Assembly (NCBI GenBank): GCA_005116835.1
Contig: SWDM01000023.1
Location: forward strand, 1 to 64,000
Length of the DNA: 64,000 bases
Source: Nitrospira sp.
GTDB taxonomy: Bacteria > Nitrospirota > Nitrospiria > Nitrospirales > Nitrospiraceae
Direction of reading: 5' to 3'
Part shown: positions 26,301-34,426 of the stretch, in pieces
Numbering within the stretch: position 1 is the first letter of the stretch
Layout: every line of letters begins with the position of its first letter
Position numbers and translations under genes: made by a program
The notes under the pieces: generated by a model
Seen by the model: only the letters and a program-made list of their open reading frames with translations
What the model was told of the DNA's origin: nothing
The model's database searches: none

Positions 26301-26992
26301 CGGCAGTCGATGAAGCCGCGCTACGGGAGCAATTGCAGAAGATCCGCGAAAAACTCGATCGCCTGGGCCCGATCAATTTGGCGGCGATTCACGAGCACCA
26401 AGAGTTGGATGAACGGTATCGATTCCTGACGACGCAGGAGCAGGATCTCTCCACGTCGATCGGCTCGCTGAAAGAAATCATTCAGCGCATCAACCGCACC
26501 ACGAAGGATATGTTTGCCGGCACCTTCGCCGAACTCCAACAGAAATTCAGTGAGGTCTTCGTGAAGTTCTTCCCTGGCGGCCGGGCTGAACTGCAGCTGG
26601 TCGAGGCGCCGGCAGATGAGACGGCAGAAGGAGGACCGCAGGAGCCGGGAGTCGATATCGTGGTGCAACCGCCCGGCAAACGATTGAAGAGTATGACCAT
26701 GCTGTCCGGTGGTGAAAAGACCTTGACGGCAATGGCCTTGCTCTTCGCGAGTTTCTTGATCAGGCCGACACCGTTTTGTATCCTCGACGAAATCGACGCG
26801 CCGCTGGACGAAGAAAATATCGGGCGGTTTACGTCTGTCTTGCACGAACTCTCCGAAGGCGCCCAGTTTATGGTCATTACCCATAACAAACAGACAATGG
26901 CAATCGCGGACTCGTTGTTTGGCGTCACGATGGAACAGCCTGGTGTCTCAAAAATCGTCTCCGTAAGACTGGGCAATTTGCAGCCGGTCTAA
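23309..26992 (+). CDS. smc: Chromosome segregation SMC protein
   Basis: About 1227 residues. The start at 23309 (MYLKSLEMVGFKSF) is chosen over an ATG at 23234 because GAAGGAG precedes it and SMC proteins begin with this motif. The N-terminal head has Walker A VGPNGSGKSNVVDAI and a Q-loop region. Long coiled coils (about 170-510 and 660-1000) flank a hinge near 520-650. The C-terminal head has the signature MLSGGEKTLTAMALLF and Walker B PFCILDEIDAPLDEEN. SMC dimers with ScpA/B compact and segregate the chromosome. No scpA or scpB is adjacent. Length and all motifs are normal; a TVIAQGQIDQIL segment typical of bacterial SMC is present. Confidence 0.97.
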   Translation: MYLKSLEMVGFKSFAEAKIEFPEGVTAIVGPNGSGKSNVVDAILWVLGEQSTKALRSEKMEDVIFNGTELRKPLGLAEVSLVISGLDRISVDSLSGLSSQLSEYQELMITRRLYRNGESEYLINKTACRLKDVRSILLDTRAGTKGHTVIAQGQIDQILNASPQDRRELIEETAGIIRYKKQKAEALRKLDATQQNLLRVRDIVAEVKKQLNSLERQARQARSYQTLHQEAKSLEIQLLTDEFRVLRTTLTTVEAELQTLQDRESEQSAELARLNAELERIRLAIAIANDAIGQRREELSNIEQQQARALTAAEVERNRGELYEQQQSQGGQELERLTQEQAQNAAEAATLEDALAALERECEEREQVFKALDLEMKELGQQRTAALAEEERGRRDVLNLAVLVANTEQTLVQLAARIQEAADREGKLACEQENFRLQHVTASDKRQALQQASIEAERVVADLRRQQRSVEEEAERQSAELVEVDQSIFRQSEELAAVDSHFKALQGVLQEDMGYGRRGNEETTALKACPGVHDAIAEWLVVPPGWDRAVEAILGERVRGWFVDNPAAACEAVEFLKGKDLGRGTFIPQQPRWMTQDTGPHAWWAAVAGQPGVVGRAVDLIHVDGQREAARNYFFDRIVFVDTLKDATVLWEQQPCAAPNGPILVTRAGEILDAAGVITGGQSGATGGLLQRRREVLRLEDQSVSLMGYLEEGKQRRERLVAQGLELRERGRQLAESLRDAEMLGLSLQKDEAGLQHMLEELTRRIEALMDDAQRGSAEAGRLEQEMRSGEAQLAQWIAEKSGQDAGLSLVHERVEQIDIGMQGLQQRFTEAQLVAQEIRTTREHRHRDLQRILQQQQDAIARIETLTRHLEGLQASIEQSRVERERQEALCREFGESVAQGKARLVEAQERQAQDMAVAHQLDAGLEEIRRTVSSLRESRMAVEVKKAEVRMQLGTVESTLLGTYQVDLGMSIESPADEKTPEQLSIGEEPVSQSQPAVDEAALREQLQKIREKLDRLGPINLAAIHEHQELDERYRFLTTQEQDLSTSIGSLKEIIQRINRTTKDMFAGTFAELQQKFSEVFVKFFPGGRAELQLVEAPADETAEGGPQEPGVDIVVQPPGKRLKSMTMLSGGEKTLTAMALLFASFLIRPTPFCILDEIDAPLDEENIGRFTSVLHELSEGAQFMVITHNKQTMAIADSLFGVTMEQPGVSKIVSVRLGNLQPV

Positions 26993-27048
26993 ACGCGACG
27001 GATCAGCGAAAACATCCGTACTTCAGAGGGCTTCCGCCTCCCCGTTTC

Positions 27049-27078
27049 TTGACGTCAACGGCGGCTGTCTGTTATATA
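27049..27078 (+). promoter_or_regulatory. Sigma-70-type promoter upstream of shc
   Basis: TTGACG (27049-27054) and TATATA (27073-27078) are separated by 18 bp. The site lies 123 bp before the shc start and is the only good match in the 208-bp gap after smc. Confidence 0.5.
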
Positions 27079-27200
27079 GCCCTGAACTGAAAGACCGAAA
27101 CGAAGCGCGCCGCGCGCAGTGAGAGTCGTGTTTTGTTTATAGGGACGAAGCGAGTCACCCGCTTCTCTCATCCACTGTCAGAATGTAATAGACCGATACA

Positions 27201-29381
27201 ATGAAGCTGATTCGAACGCTTCTGGATCGCCTATCCGATAGTTTCTTTATTTCCGCTCCGGAGAAACTGGGGTTGGCGACAGAACCGTCCAACATTCATC
27301 CGTTACGCCTGGTATCCGACAACTCCATGCCGAATGTATCCATCGACGCTGTGACACGACGCTCCACCAGCCACTCAGTCAGTCAAGTGGATGCGCTCGA
27401 CGACGCGGTCCGGCGCAGTCAAGCCTGGTTTTTATCCAAGCAACATGCCTCAGAAGGTTATTGGGTCGCAGAACTGGAAGCCGATACCACGCTGACATCG
27501 GAATATCTCATGCTGCGCCGATTTCTCGATCGGGTCGACCCTGAGCGAGAGCGTAAGGCGGTTCACTATCTCCGCGCGATGCAATTGCCCGACGGCGGCT
27601 GGCCGATTTTCTATGGAGGGCCGTCGGAAATCAGCGCCTCCGTGAAAGCCTATTTTGCCTTGAAGCTGAGCGGAGTTTCTGCAAGCGAGACTTTTATGCT
27701 TCGGGCGCGCGACCGCATTCTGGCCATGGGCGGGGTCGTGTGCGCGAACGTCTTTACCAAGATCACGCTGGCCCTGTTCGAACAGTACGATTGGAAGGGC
27801 GTTCCCAGCATGCCGCCGGAAATCATGCTCCTGCCGAGGCGGTTCTATTTCAGCATCTACGCGATTTCCTATTGGTCTCGCGCCGTCTTGATTCCCTTGT
27901 TGATTGTGTTCGCGAATCAGCCGGTCTGCCGTATTCCCAAGGAGCAAGGTATCGACGAACTCTATCTTGCGCCCCGATCGGAGATTCACTATCGGGATGT
28001 GCCGCCCTTTAATAAGGACCAGCGATGGTTTACCCCGCACAATTTCTTTGTCCAGCTCGATCGGGTGCTGAAACTATATGACACGATGCCGTTGAATTGG
28101 TTGCGTGAAAAGTCTTTGCAGAAGGCTGCTACCTGGATGCTGGAGCATATTAAGGGCAGCGGTGGGCTGGGAGCGATTTACCCGGCTATGGCGAATTCGA
28201 TCGTGGCCCTTCGGTGTCTGGGGTATCAAGTCGACGACCCATTGGTGCAGAAGTCGCTGCGTGAAATCGAATTATTGGAAGTCTACAGCCCGGTATCGAT
28301 CGGCGATCAGCGGGTCGAGGCGTTGCATCTTCAGCCTTGCCATTCGCCGATCTGGGATACGGCATTGCTCATGAACGCGCTGATCGAAACCGGGTTACCG
28401 CAGGACCACCAGGCTTTGCAGAAAGCCGGCGAGTATTTGGTGTCCCGTCAAACGAAAACAGTCGGAGATTGGAAGTTCTCGTCTCCCGATGCGGAGCCAG
28501 GGGGCTGGTATTTCCAGTTCGAGAACGAGTTCTATCCCGATGTCGATGACTCGGCAGTGGTGTTGATGGCACTGTCGAAGGTCCGGTTGGATCAGCCCGT
28601 CGAGTTACAGGAGTCCATTAGGCGGGGTATGAACTGGGTGCTTGCCATGCAAGGGTCCGACGGCGGGTGGGGCGCGTACGACAAGGACAACAATCGCGTC
28701 GTCTTCAACTATATTCCCTTTGCCGACCACCATGCGTTGCTCGATCCGAGTACGTCCGACTTGACAGGACGCTGTCTCGAGATGCTCGCGGCCTTGGGTT
28801 ACGATCAAACGCATCCCGCGGTGGGACCGGCCCTCCGGTTTCTCAAGCGAGAGCAGGAGGCCGACGGCAGCTGGTACGGTCGGTGGGGCGTCAACTATAT
28901 TTACGGCACATGGTCCGTCCTGGCGGGGCTTCATGCAATTGGAGTGGACCTCTCAGAGCCTTATGTTCTCCGCGCAGTCGCCTGGCTTGAGTCGAAGCAA
29001 AATCCCGATGGCGGGTGGGGTGAAAGCTGTCTTTCATATCATGACGACCCGGAGTGGAGCGGGAAGGGCGAGAGTACGCCTTCGCAAACGGCTTGGGCCA
29101 TCATGGGACTCATGTCGGCCGGGATGGTCGATGCCTTCAGCGTCGCTCGCGGCGTCCAGTACTTGCTCCGCCAACAAATGAAGGATGGGTCGTGGGAGGA
29201 GGTCCGCCATACAGGGACCGGATTCCCTCGTGTGTTTTATCTCCGCTACCATTGGTACTGCCAATACTTTCCATTGTGGGCCCTGGCGATGTACCGGAAT
29301 CTTCGGACGCGCGGGAAGATGCGAGCAGACGAAGTCCGACAGCAGGTACTTGCGTCCGGCTGCTATCGAGCCGATCGTTGA
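27201..29381 (+). CDS. shc: Squalene-hopene cyclase
   Basis: 726 residues, a normal to slightly long class II triterpene cyclase. It folds squalene into hopene, the first committed hopanoid step, at the membrane. The catalytic DVDD acid motif is at about residues 447-450 (EFYPDVDDSAVVL). Several QW repeats are clear: QLPDGGWPIFY, QGSDGGWGAY, EADGSWYGRWG and QNPDGGWGES. Helical barrel segments between them match the family. The first 60 residues are poorly conserved. It heads a compact plus-strand set in which the next ORF overlaps its stop codon and lipid-transport genes follow, linking hopanoid synthesis with outer-membrane lipid handling. Confidence 0.97.
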   Translation: MKLIRTLLDRLSDSFFISAPEKLGLATEPSNIHPLRLVSDNSMPNVSIDAVTRRSTSHSVSQVDALDDAVRRSQAWFLSKQHASEGYWVAELEADTTLTSEYLMLRRFLDRVDPERERKAVHYLRAMQLPDGGWPIFYGGPSEISASVKAYFALKLSGVSASETFMLRARDRILAMGGVVCANVFTKITLALFEQYDWKGVPSMPPEIMLLPRRFYFSIYAISYWSRAVLIPLLIVFANQPVCRIPKEQGIDELYLAPRSEIHYRDVPPFNKDQRWFTPHNFFVQLDRVLKLYDTMPLNWLREKSLQKAATWMLEHIKGSGGLGAIYPAMANSIVALRCLGYQVDDPLVQKSLREIELLEVYSPVSIGDQRVEALHLQPCHSPIWDTALLMNALIETGLPQDHQALQKAGEYLVSRQTKTVGDWKFSSPDAEPGGWYFQFENEFYPDVDDSAVVLMALSKVRLDQPVELQESIRRGMNWVLAMQGSDGGWGAYDKDNNRVVFNYIPFADHHALLDPSTSDLTGRCLEMLAALGYDQTHPAVGPALRFLKREQEADGSWYGRWGVNYIYGTWSVLAGLHAIGVDLSEPYVLRAVAWLESKQNPDGGWGESCLSYHDDPEWSGKGESTPSQTAWAIMGLMSAGMVDAFSVARGVQYLLRQQMKDGSWEEVRHTGTGFPRVFYLRYHWYCQYFPLWALAMYRNLRTRGKMRADEVRQQVLASGCYRADR

Positions 29382-30208
29382 ACAGTCCACCGGCGTCGTT
29401 CGTTGGCGCGGGGCAACCCCTCTCACAATCTTCGGAAAATTCCATCGCCGTGTTTGCCGCGACTCGCTGGGAGCTCCAGGCAGTCCGTCGCGCCCTTTCA
29501 GCGGATCGTGTCGGCGCAATCGACGGAGTCCGCTGTTATGTCGGACAGCAGGGGAATCGCACCTATTGGGTGATTCAAACCGGTGTCGGCCCCGTTGTGG
29601 CCGGCAGGGTTGCGGAAAAAGTTTTGAAGGCGCAGGCCATGTCGTTGGTCATGTCCACGGGTTTTGCCTGCGCACTTGTCCCTGCCCAGGTGGGAGACCT
29701 CATCGTCGGCACAGGGGTGTCTTCTGTGCAGGGTGAAGGAACCTGGAGGATGGGGAGCGATCGGGTGCTCTGCGATGAGGCGATAGGGTCCGATATTCTG
29801 GTTGCGGCGCAGGATGCAAGGATGGCCGTAAGGACCGGACTTGTGGTGTCGTCCGGGACCGTGGTATGGCAAGCAGAGGAAAAGCGCCGGCTGCAGCGCG
29901 CGACTGAAGCGACCGCTCTCGACATGGAGAGCGCAGCGTTGGCGTCGGCGGCGCAGGAGCACCGGGTGCCGATGGCGATTGTGCGGACAGTCTCCGATCT
30001 GCTGGATGAAGATCTCCCTCTTGACTTCAATCTCTTTCTCAGGCCCACTGGCTGGCTGAAAGGCATGCAGGCCATCATTGTCCGCCCATCCAGCCTTGCG
30101 GGGCTGAATCGGCTGCGACAGCAGAGCCGGGTGGCAGCGGATCGATTGACTGATTGGTTCCGATGTTATGCGGCGCTAGACCGTAACGTACTTCGACCAT
30201 CCAGGTAG
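29378..30208 (+). CDS. hpnG: HpnG-like hopanoid nucleoside phosphorylase
   Basis: About 276 residues. No ATG is available at the expected place. A TTG at 29378 overlaps the shc stop (TTGA), giving translational coupling, and yields a protein of family length; the longer frame from 29054 runs inside shc and is not credible. The protein has the purine-nucleoside phosphorylase fold: IAVFAATRWE at the N-terminus, a TGVGPVVAG loop, STGFACALVP and the late LDMESAALAS motif. HpnG removes adenine from adenosylhopane to give ribosylhopane. HpnH, the enzyme before it in the pathway, is encoded at 48.8 kb. The start codon is the main uncertainty. Confidence 0.85.
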   Translation: MNSPPASFVGAGQPLSQSSENSIAVFAATRWELQAVRRALSADRVGAIDGVRCYVGQQGNRTYWVIQTGVGPVVAGRVAEKVLKAQAMSLVMSTGFACALVPAQVGDLIVGTGVSSVQGEGTWRMGSDRVLCDEAIGSDILVAAQDARMAVRTGLVVSSGTVVWQAEEKRRLQRATEATALDMESAALASAAQEHRVPMAIVRTVSDLLDEDLPLDFNLFLRPTGWLKGMQAIIVRPSSLAGLNRLRQQSRVAADRLTDWFRCYAALDRNVLRPSR

Positions 30209-30211
30209 CCG

Positions 30212-30982
30212 ATGACGAATATGATTGAACGATTAGGTGCGCAGGCCATCGTGCGTGTACGGGACATGGGCCGCATGTTGCTGTTCATGCTGTCGGCATT
30301 CGCTTGGTTGGCGCGGCCGCCGCTTCGTTTCCATCAAATCATGAAACAGCTCCACTTCGTCGGATATCGGTCCACGTTCGTCGTCGTATTGACCGCGGGA
30401 TTTACCGGGATGGTGTTGGCGCTTCAAGGGTATTACAGCTTGCGGAAGTTCGGTTCCGAGGGGTTGCTGGGCGCAGCGGTGGCATTGAGTATGATCCGGG
30501 AACTGGGGCCGGTGCTGGCGGCCTTGATGGTGACCGCGCGGGCGGGATCTGCCATGACTGCTGAGATCGGGATCATGCGGATTACAGAGCAGATCGATGC
30601 GCTCGATACGATGTCGATCAATCCATTGCAATATTTGATCGCCCCGAAATTCGTGGCCGGCGTGCTCGGGGTTCCCTTGCTCGTGGCCATCTTCGATGTG
30701 GTCGGTATCTATGGCGGTTCACTCGTCGGCGTGGACCTATTGGGAGTGAGCGAAGGAGCCTATTGGAATTCGGTCCAGTCGGCGGTGGAATGGAAAGACG
30801 TCTATGGCGGCATTCTCAAGTCTCTCAGTTTTGGGCTGATCGTCAGTTGGGTCTGCTGTTATAAAGGGTTCTATACGAGGCAGAGCGCCGAGGGTCTGGG
30901 GAGCGCGACGACGGAGGCGGTGGTGTTATCGTCGGTCCTCATCCTTGTCGGAGACTATATCTTGACGTCGCTGCTCTTGTGA
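30212..30982 (+). CDS. mlaE: MlaE-type ABC permease
   Basis: 256 residues with five to six membrane helices. The MlaE signature is plain: TGMVLALQGYYSLRKFG, then IRELGPVLAALMVTARAGSA and EIGIMRITEQIDALDTM, with the conserved glutamates. It forms the inner-membrane channel of the Mla system that moves phospholipids between the membranes. It begins four bases after the hpnG-like stop, so it is cotranscribed with the hopanoid genes. Three partner genes (ATPase, MCE-domain and periplasmic carrier) follow. Confidence 0.93.
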   Translation: MTNMIERLGAQAIVRVRDMGRMLLFMLSAFAWLARPPLRFHQIMKQLHFVGYRSTFVVVLTAGFTGMVLALQGYYSLRKFGSEGLLGAAVALSMIRELGPVLAALMVTARAGSAMTAEIGIMRITEQIDALDTMSINPLQYLIAPKFVAGVLGVPLLVAIFDVVGIYGGSLVGVDLLGVSEGAYWNSVQSAVEWKDVYGGILKSLSFGLIVSWVCCYKGFYTRQSAEGLGSATTEAVVLSSVLILVGDYILTSLLL

Positions 30983-31001
30983 AACGTCGAAGGTCATTAA
31001 G

Positions 31002-31060
31002 TCTGAAAGTCAAAGGTCATTCTGCGGATAATGCGACTTGAGGACATGATGACTTTCAGA
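31002..31060. repeat. Inverted repeat in the mlaE-mlaF gap
   Basis: TCTGAAAGTCA (31002-31012) faces TGACTTTCAGA (31050-31060), an 11-bp perfect inverted repeat in a 96-bp gap within the operon. It may attenuate or stabilise the transcript. Confidence 0.5.
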
Positions 31061-31078
31061 CGTTGAGACTTGTTGGAT

Positions 31079-31822
31079 ATGATCAGACTGGTCGGTGTTG
31101 AAAAGACGTTGGGGGGACAGCCGGTGCTGCAAGGCGTCGATCTGTCGATCCCGGTCGGCAAACTCACAACCATTATAGGCCGGAGCGGAGAAGGCAAGAG
31201 CGTCCTCCTCAAACACATGATCGGGCTGATGCAGGCGGATCGCGGTGAAGTGTGGGTCGGCGATGTCGATATTTCCCGGCTGTCCGGCACGCCCCTGAAC
31301 AATGTGCGGAAACGGTTTGCCATGCTCTTTCAAGGCGCCGCGTTGTTCGATTCGCTCTCGGTCTTCGAAAACGTGGCGTTTCCATTGCGGGAGAAGTTGC
31401 GCATGAAAGGCCCGGAAGTGGGGCGGCGGGTTGAGGAGAAGCTGGAGGAGGTCGGGCTGACGGGGATGGGGCACAAATTTCCTGCCGAACTGAGCGGTGG
31501 TATGCGCAAGCGAGCGGGGTTGGCTCGCGCATTGGTCATGGAGCCGGAGATTATCCTTTTCGATGAGCCGACGACAGGATTGGATCCGTTGATGGCGAAG
31601 TCGATTCACGATTTGATCGTCAAGATGCACCGACGATTCGGTTTTACAGCGGTGATGGTCAGCCATGAAATTCCGGAGATCTTTCCGATCTCCGACTGGG
31701 TGGCGATGCTTCGGAAGGGCAAGATTGCCTTGATGGCCACGGCCGCTGAATTCCAGCGGACGACCGATCCGGAGATTCAAGAATTCATTTCAGTCGGTGG
31801 GACGGTGGCACTGCCGGGGTGA
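31079..31822 (+). CDS. mlaF: MlaF-type ABC ATPase
   Basis: About 247 residues from the ATG at 31079 (a TTG nine bases earlier is in frame). Walker A GRSGEGKSVLLKHM, Q loop FQGAALFDSLSVFENV, signature LSGGMRKRAGLARAL, Walker B ILFDEPTTGLDP and the switch histidine in MVSHEIPE are all intact. It powers the MlaE permease. The VGVEKTLGGQPVLQGVDLSI start is typical of MlaF. The ribosome site is weak, which may fit the hairpin in the gap before it. Confidence 0.93.
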   Translation: MIRLVGVEKTLGGQPVLQGVDLSIPVGKLTTIIGRSGEGKSVLLKHMIGLMQADRGEVWVGDVDISRLSGTPLNNVRKRFAMLFQGAALFDSLSVFENVAFPLREKLRMKGPEVGRRVEEKLEEVGLTGMGHKFPAELSGGMRKRAGLARALVMEPEIILFDEPTTGLDPLMAKSIHDLIVKMHRRFGFTAVMVSHEIPEIFPISDWVAMLRKGKIALMATAAEFQRTTDPEIQEFISVGGTVALPG

Positions 31823-31838
31823 GGGGGGAGTACCGAGG

Positions 31839-32282
31839 ATGGAAAAAACCAAGTTGGAGTTGGTGGTCGGGGTGTTCGTGCTCGTCGGTATCCTCTGCCT
31901 CGGCTATCTGTCGATCAAGCTCGGGAAACTGGAGCTGATCAGCGGGGACGTCTATGAAGTCGAGGCGCAATTCAACAGCGCCTCAGGGCTCAAACCCGGT
32001 TCGGCGATCGAAATCGCCGGGGTCGAGGTCGGCAGGGTCCGTGGGATTACGCTCATTGAAGATCGTGCGAAGGTGAAGCTGGCGGTCAACAACACCGTCA
32101 AGCTCTACACTGACACCTTCGCATCCATCAAAACCCGTGGCATCATCGGAGAAAAATTCCTTGCCCTGTCTCCAGGAGGGGGTGGCGATCCGCTCAAACC
32201 TGGAGATATGATACGCGATACCGAATCGGGCCTCGACCTTGAGGAGTTAGTAAGCCAATATGTGCATGGCAAAGTGAAATAG
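31839..32282 (+). CDS. mlaD: MlaD-type MCE-domain protein
   Basis: 147 residues from the ATG at 31839 with a GGGGGGAG ribosome site; the longer frame from 31797 overlaps mlaF. One N-terminal membrane helix (VVGVFVLVGILCLGYLSI) is followed by an MCE domain: FNSASGLKPGSAIEIAGVEV, then RTRGIIGEKFLALSPGG. MlaD hexamers form a ring in the periplasm that holds lipid between MlaFE and the carrier. Length is as in E. coli-type MlaD, with a short C-terminal helix. Confidence 0.93.
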   Translation: MEKTKLELVVGVFVLVGILCLGYLSIKLGKLELISGDVYEVEAQFNSASGLKPGSAIEIAGVEVGRVRGITLIEDRAKVKLAVNNTVKLYTDTFASIKTRGIIGEKFLALSPGGGGDPLKPGDMIRDTESGLDLEELVSQYVHGKVK

Positions 32283-32390
32283 GCGAGACTGGCGGGATAG
32301 GCGGTTCGAAATGAGATTTGAACTACTGGTTGCGCGTGTCTCGCCTGTCTTGCGTTTCACGCGTTACGGTCTGACAGAGGAGGATGGCTC

Positions 32391-33044
32391 ATGGAGATCC
32401 AGGGATCTGCCCTAACAGAGAAGCAGAGATGGAGTTGGGGTGGGCTCGTCGGCGCGATAGTCGGTCTGCTGTTGCTGCTGGGCGTGGTGACGGCCCAATC
32501 GGCATTGGCTGGTGGACCGACCGATGCCATGAAAAGCACCATCGATGAAGTGCTGAAAATCGTCCAGGACAAGGATCTTAAACAGCCGGGGAGAGCTGAA
32601 GAGCGCAGACAGCGACTGGAACAAGTTGTTGGGGATCGATTCGATTATCAGGAGATGTCGAGACGGTCGCTTGGGGCTCCTTGGAATACGGTATCCGACA
32701 AGGAGAAGGAAGAATTTGTCGCCTTGTTCAGGACGCTTTTGATCAATTCCTACGCCGACAAGATCGAAACCTATTCCGGTGAAGGTGTGCAGTATCTCCA
32801 TGAACGGACGGAGAAGGAGTATGCCGAAGTTCGGACAAAGGTGTTGACCGGCAAAGTCGAAATTCCGCTCGACTACCGCTTGATCAACAAGGGCGACAAT
32901 TGGCGGGTGTATGACGTGGTGGTGGACGGTATCAGTCTCGTAAATAATTACCGGGGACAGTTCTCGAAGATCCTCCGTGCTGGAACTTTTACCGATTTGG
33001 TGGATCAGCTCCGCAAGAAATCAATTAAGTCTAACACCCCATAA
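32391..33044 (+). CDS. mlaC: MlaC-type periplasmic lipid carrier
   Basis: 217 residues. GAGGAGG precedes the ATG. An N-terminal export signal (GAIVGLLLLLGVVTA...ALA) leads to the MlaC/Tgt2 fold: DEVLKIVQDKDL, a RFDYQEMSRRSLG motif, LFRTLLINSYADKIETY, and VDGISLVNNYRGQFSKIL near the end. It ferries phospholipid across the periplasm. It follows mlaD by 108 bp. Confidence 0.92.
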   Translation: MEIQGSALTEKQRWSWGGLVGAIVGLLLLLGVVTAQSALAGGPTDAMKSTIDEVLKIVQDKDLKQPGRAEERRQRLEQVVGDRFDYQEMSRRSLGAPWNTVSDKEKEEFVALFRTLLINSYADKIETYSGEGVQYLHERTEKEYAEVRTKVLTGKVEIPLDYRLINKGDNWRVYDVVVDGISLVNNYRGQFSKILRAGTFTDLVDQLRKKSIKSNTP

Positions 33045-33051
33045 CGCCTCC

Positions 33052-34260
33052 ATGGATTCCACGATCAGTCTGCGCGGTTTCATCGCCGTCGTCGTGTTTC
33101 TTGCGGCGAGCCTCATCGCGTTACCGAGGCCTGCAGGCGCGGGCGTCGAATATTTTCCGATTCCTTCCGTGTCCACCAGCAAGAACGATGGAAACGATGT
33201 CGGGTTGATTGTCCCTGTGTTGGTCACTGACCCGGACGGCGAGCTCAAATACATCGTCGCTCCGATGATCATTCGCAATTCCATTGTCGGGACACGCGGC
33301 GTCTTCAATCTGTTTCGATACGATCCCGGAGGGCGAGAGATACGGTTTACCGGATCCTTCACGGAGGAGATCGAGCGAAAAGTGTTGTTCAGTTACACCG
33401 ATCCGGCCTTCAGCCAGGGGCGCTACTCGTTGAACTTTGGCGCATCGTATTTTAAAGACGCGACCGCTCGGTTTTACGGCCTCGGGGAAGAGACCCTGGA
33501 GGTAGCGCAAACGAATTACACGGCCCGCGAAGCGCGGGCGAACTGGCGATTCGGTATCTATGCCAACGAGGTCACTCAGATTGCCGTCGGCCAACGCATC
33601 CGCGACGTGCAGCTCCAGAAAGGCGCCACCGACCTTCCCTTTACCGGCGACCGCTTTCCCACGGTGGATGGGGTACAAGGCGAATCGCTCATTCTTGGGC
33701 ATCGGGTGACGTTTTACTACGACACACGCAACAACCTTGTTTCACCGACCGATGGAATGGCGGTGACTGCCTACGCAGAAGTGAATCAAAACATCCGTAA
33801 CAGTGGTCACCCTATCTATTCACGGTACGCCATAGAGGCCAAGAAGCTCTTTCCAAGCGAGTCGAAACGCGCCATTCTCGTCGTGCGCGCGGACCTGCAG
33901 GCGACAATCGGAACCCAAGTGCCGTTCTTCGAGCAAAGCTCCTTGGGCGGGCAGAATAATCTCCGAGGATTCGGCGTCGATCGCTTCATCGACAAACATC
34001 TTGTTGCCTTCAGTATCGAGGAGCGCATTCACCTGATGCGCACAAAGATTGCCGGGGTGTCGGCAGATTTTGAAATTGCCCCGTTTCTGGACACAGGGCA
34101 GGTCTTCAGCGATTTCAGAGACGTCTCTTTCAAGGATTATCGTGTGACTCCAGGCGTAGGGTTCCGTGGCATTGTCAAGCCCAGCGTCGTTGGACGTATC
34201 GACTATGGCTATAGCAAGGAGGGGGGGGCGATCTATGCGGGGCTCGACTTTCCTTACTGA
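33052..34260 (+). CDS. Omp85/BamA-type surface antigen-like outer-membrane protein
   Basis: About 402 residues from the ATG at 33052, just seven bases after mlaC; the longer frame overlaps mlaC. A signal peptide ends near PRPAGAG. No POTRA domain is visible. The body is a beta-rich barrel with alternating aromatic strands and the Omp85 signature SLGGQNNLRGF plus a final strand ending in FPY. Such POTRA-less Omp85 proteins sit in the outer membrane. Placed after mlaEFDC, it could be the outer-membrane partner of this transport line, replacing MlaA, which is not visible. That role is inferred from context. Confidence 0.72.
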   Translation: MDSTISLRGFIAVVVFLAASLIALPRPAGAGVEYFPIPSVSTSKNDGNDVGLIVPVLVTDPDGELKYIVAPMIIRNSIVGTRGVFNLFRYDPGGREIRFTGSFTEEIERKVLFSYTDPAFSQGRYSLNFGASYFKDATARFYGLGEETLEVAQTNYTAREARANWRFGIYANEVTQIAVGQRIRDVQLQKGATDLPFTGDRFPTVDGVQGESLILGHRVTFYYDTRNNLVSPTDGMAVTAYAEVNQNIRNSGHPIYSRYAIEAKKLFPSESKRAILVVRADLQATIGTQVPFFEQSSLGGQNNLRGFGVDRFIDKHLVAFSIEERIHLMRTKIAGVSADFEIAPFLDTGQVFSDFRDVSFKDYRVTPGVGFRGIVKPSVVGRIDYGYSKEGGAIYAGLDFPY

Positions 34261-34426
34261 ACCCAGTACAGATTGGTGATTGCGTTCTGCCGCAGGATTA
34301 ACCATTGTTAGCCGCAAAGTGAGGAGTGGCGGGCAACAGGCGAGGAGGGTGGTCTCTCGTGAGTCGGACATTGGGGGCCGCGGCAGCGCTCCTGAATTTG
34401 CGATACTCGGATGAGGTTTGCAGGGC

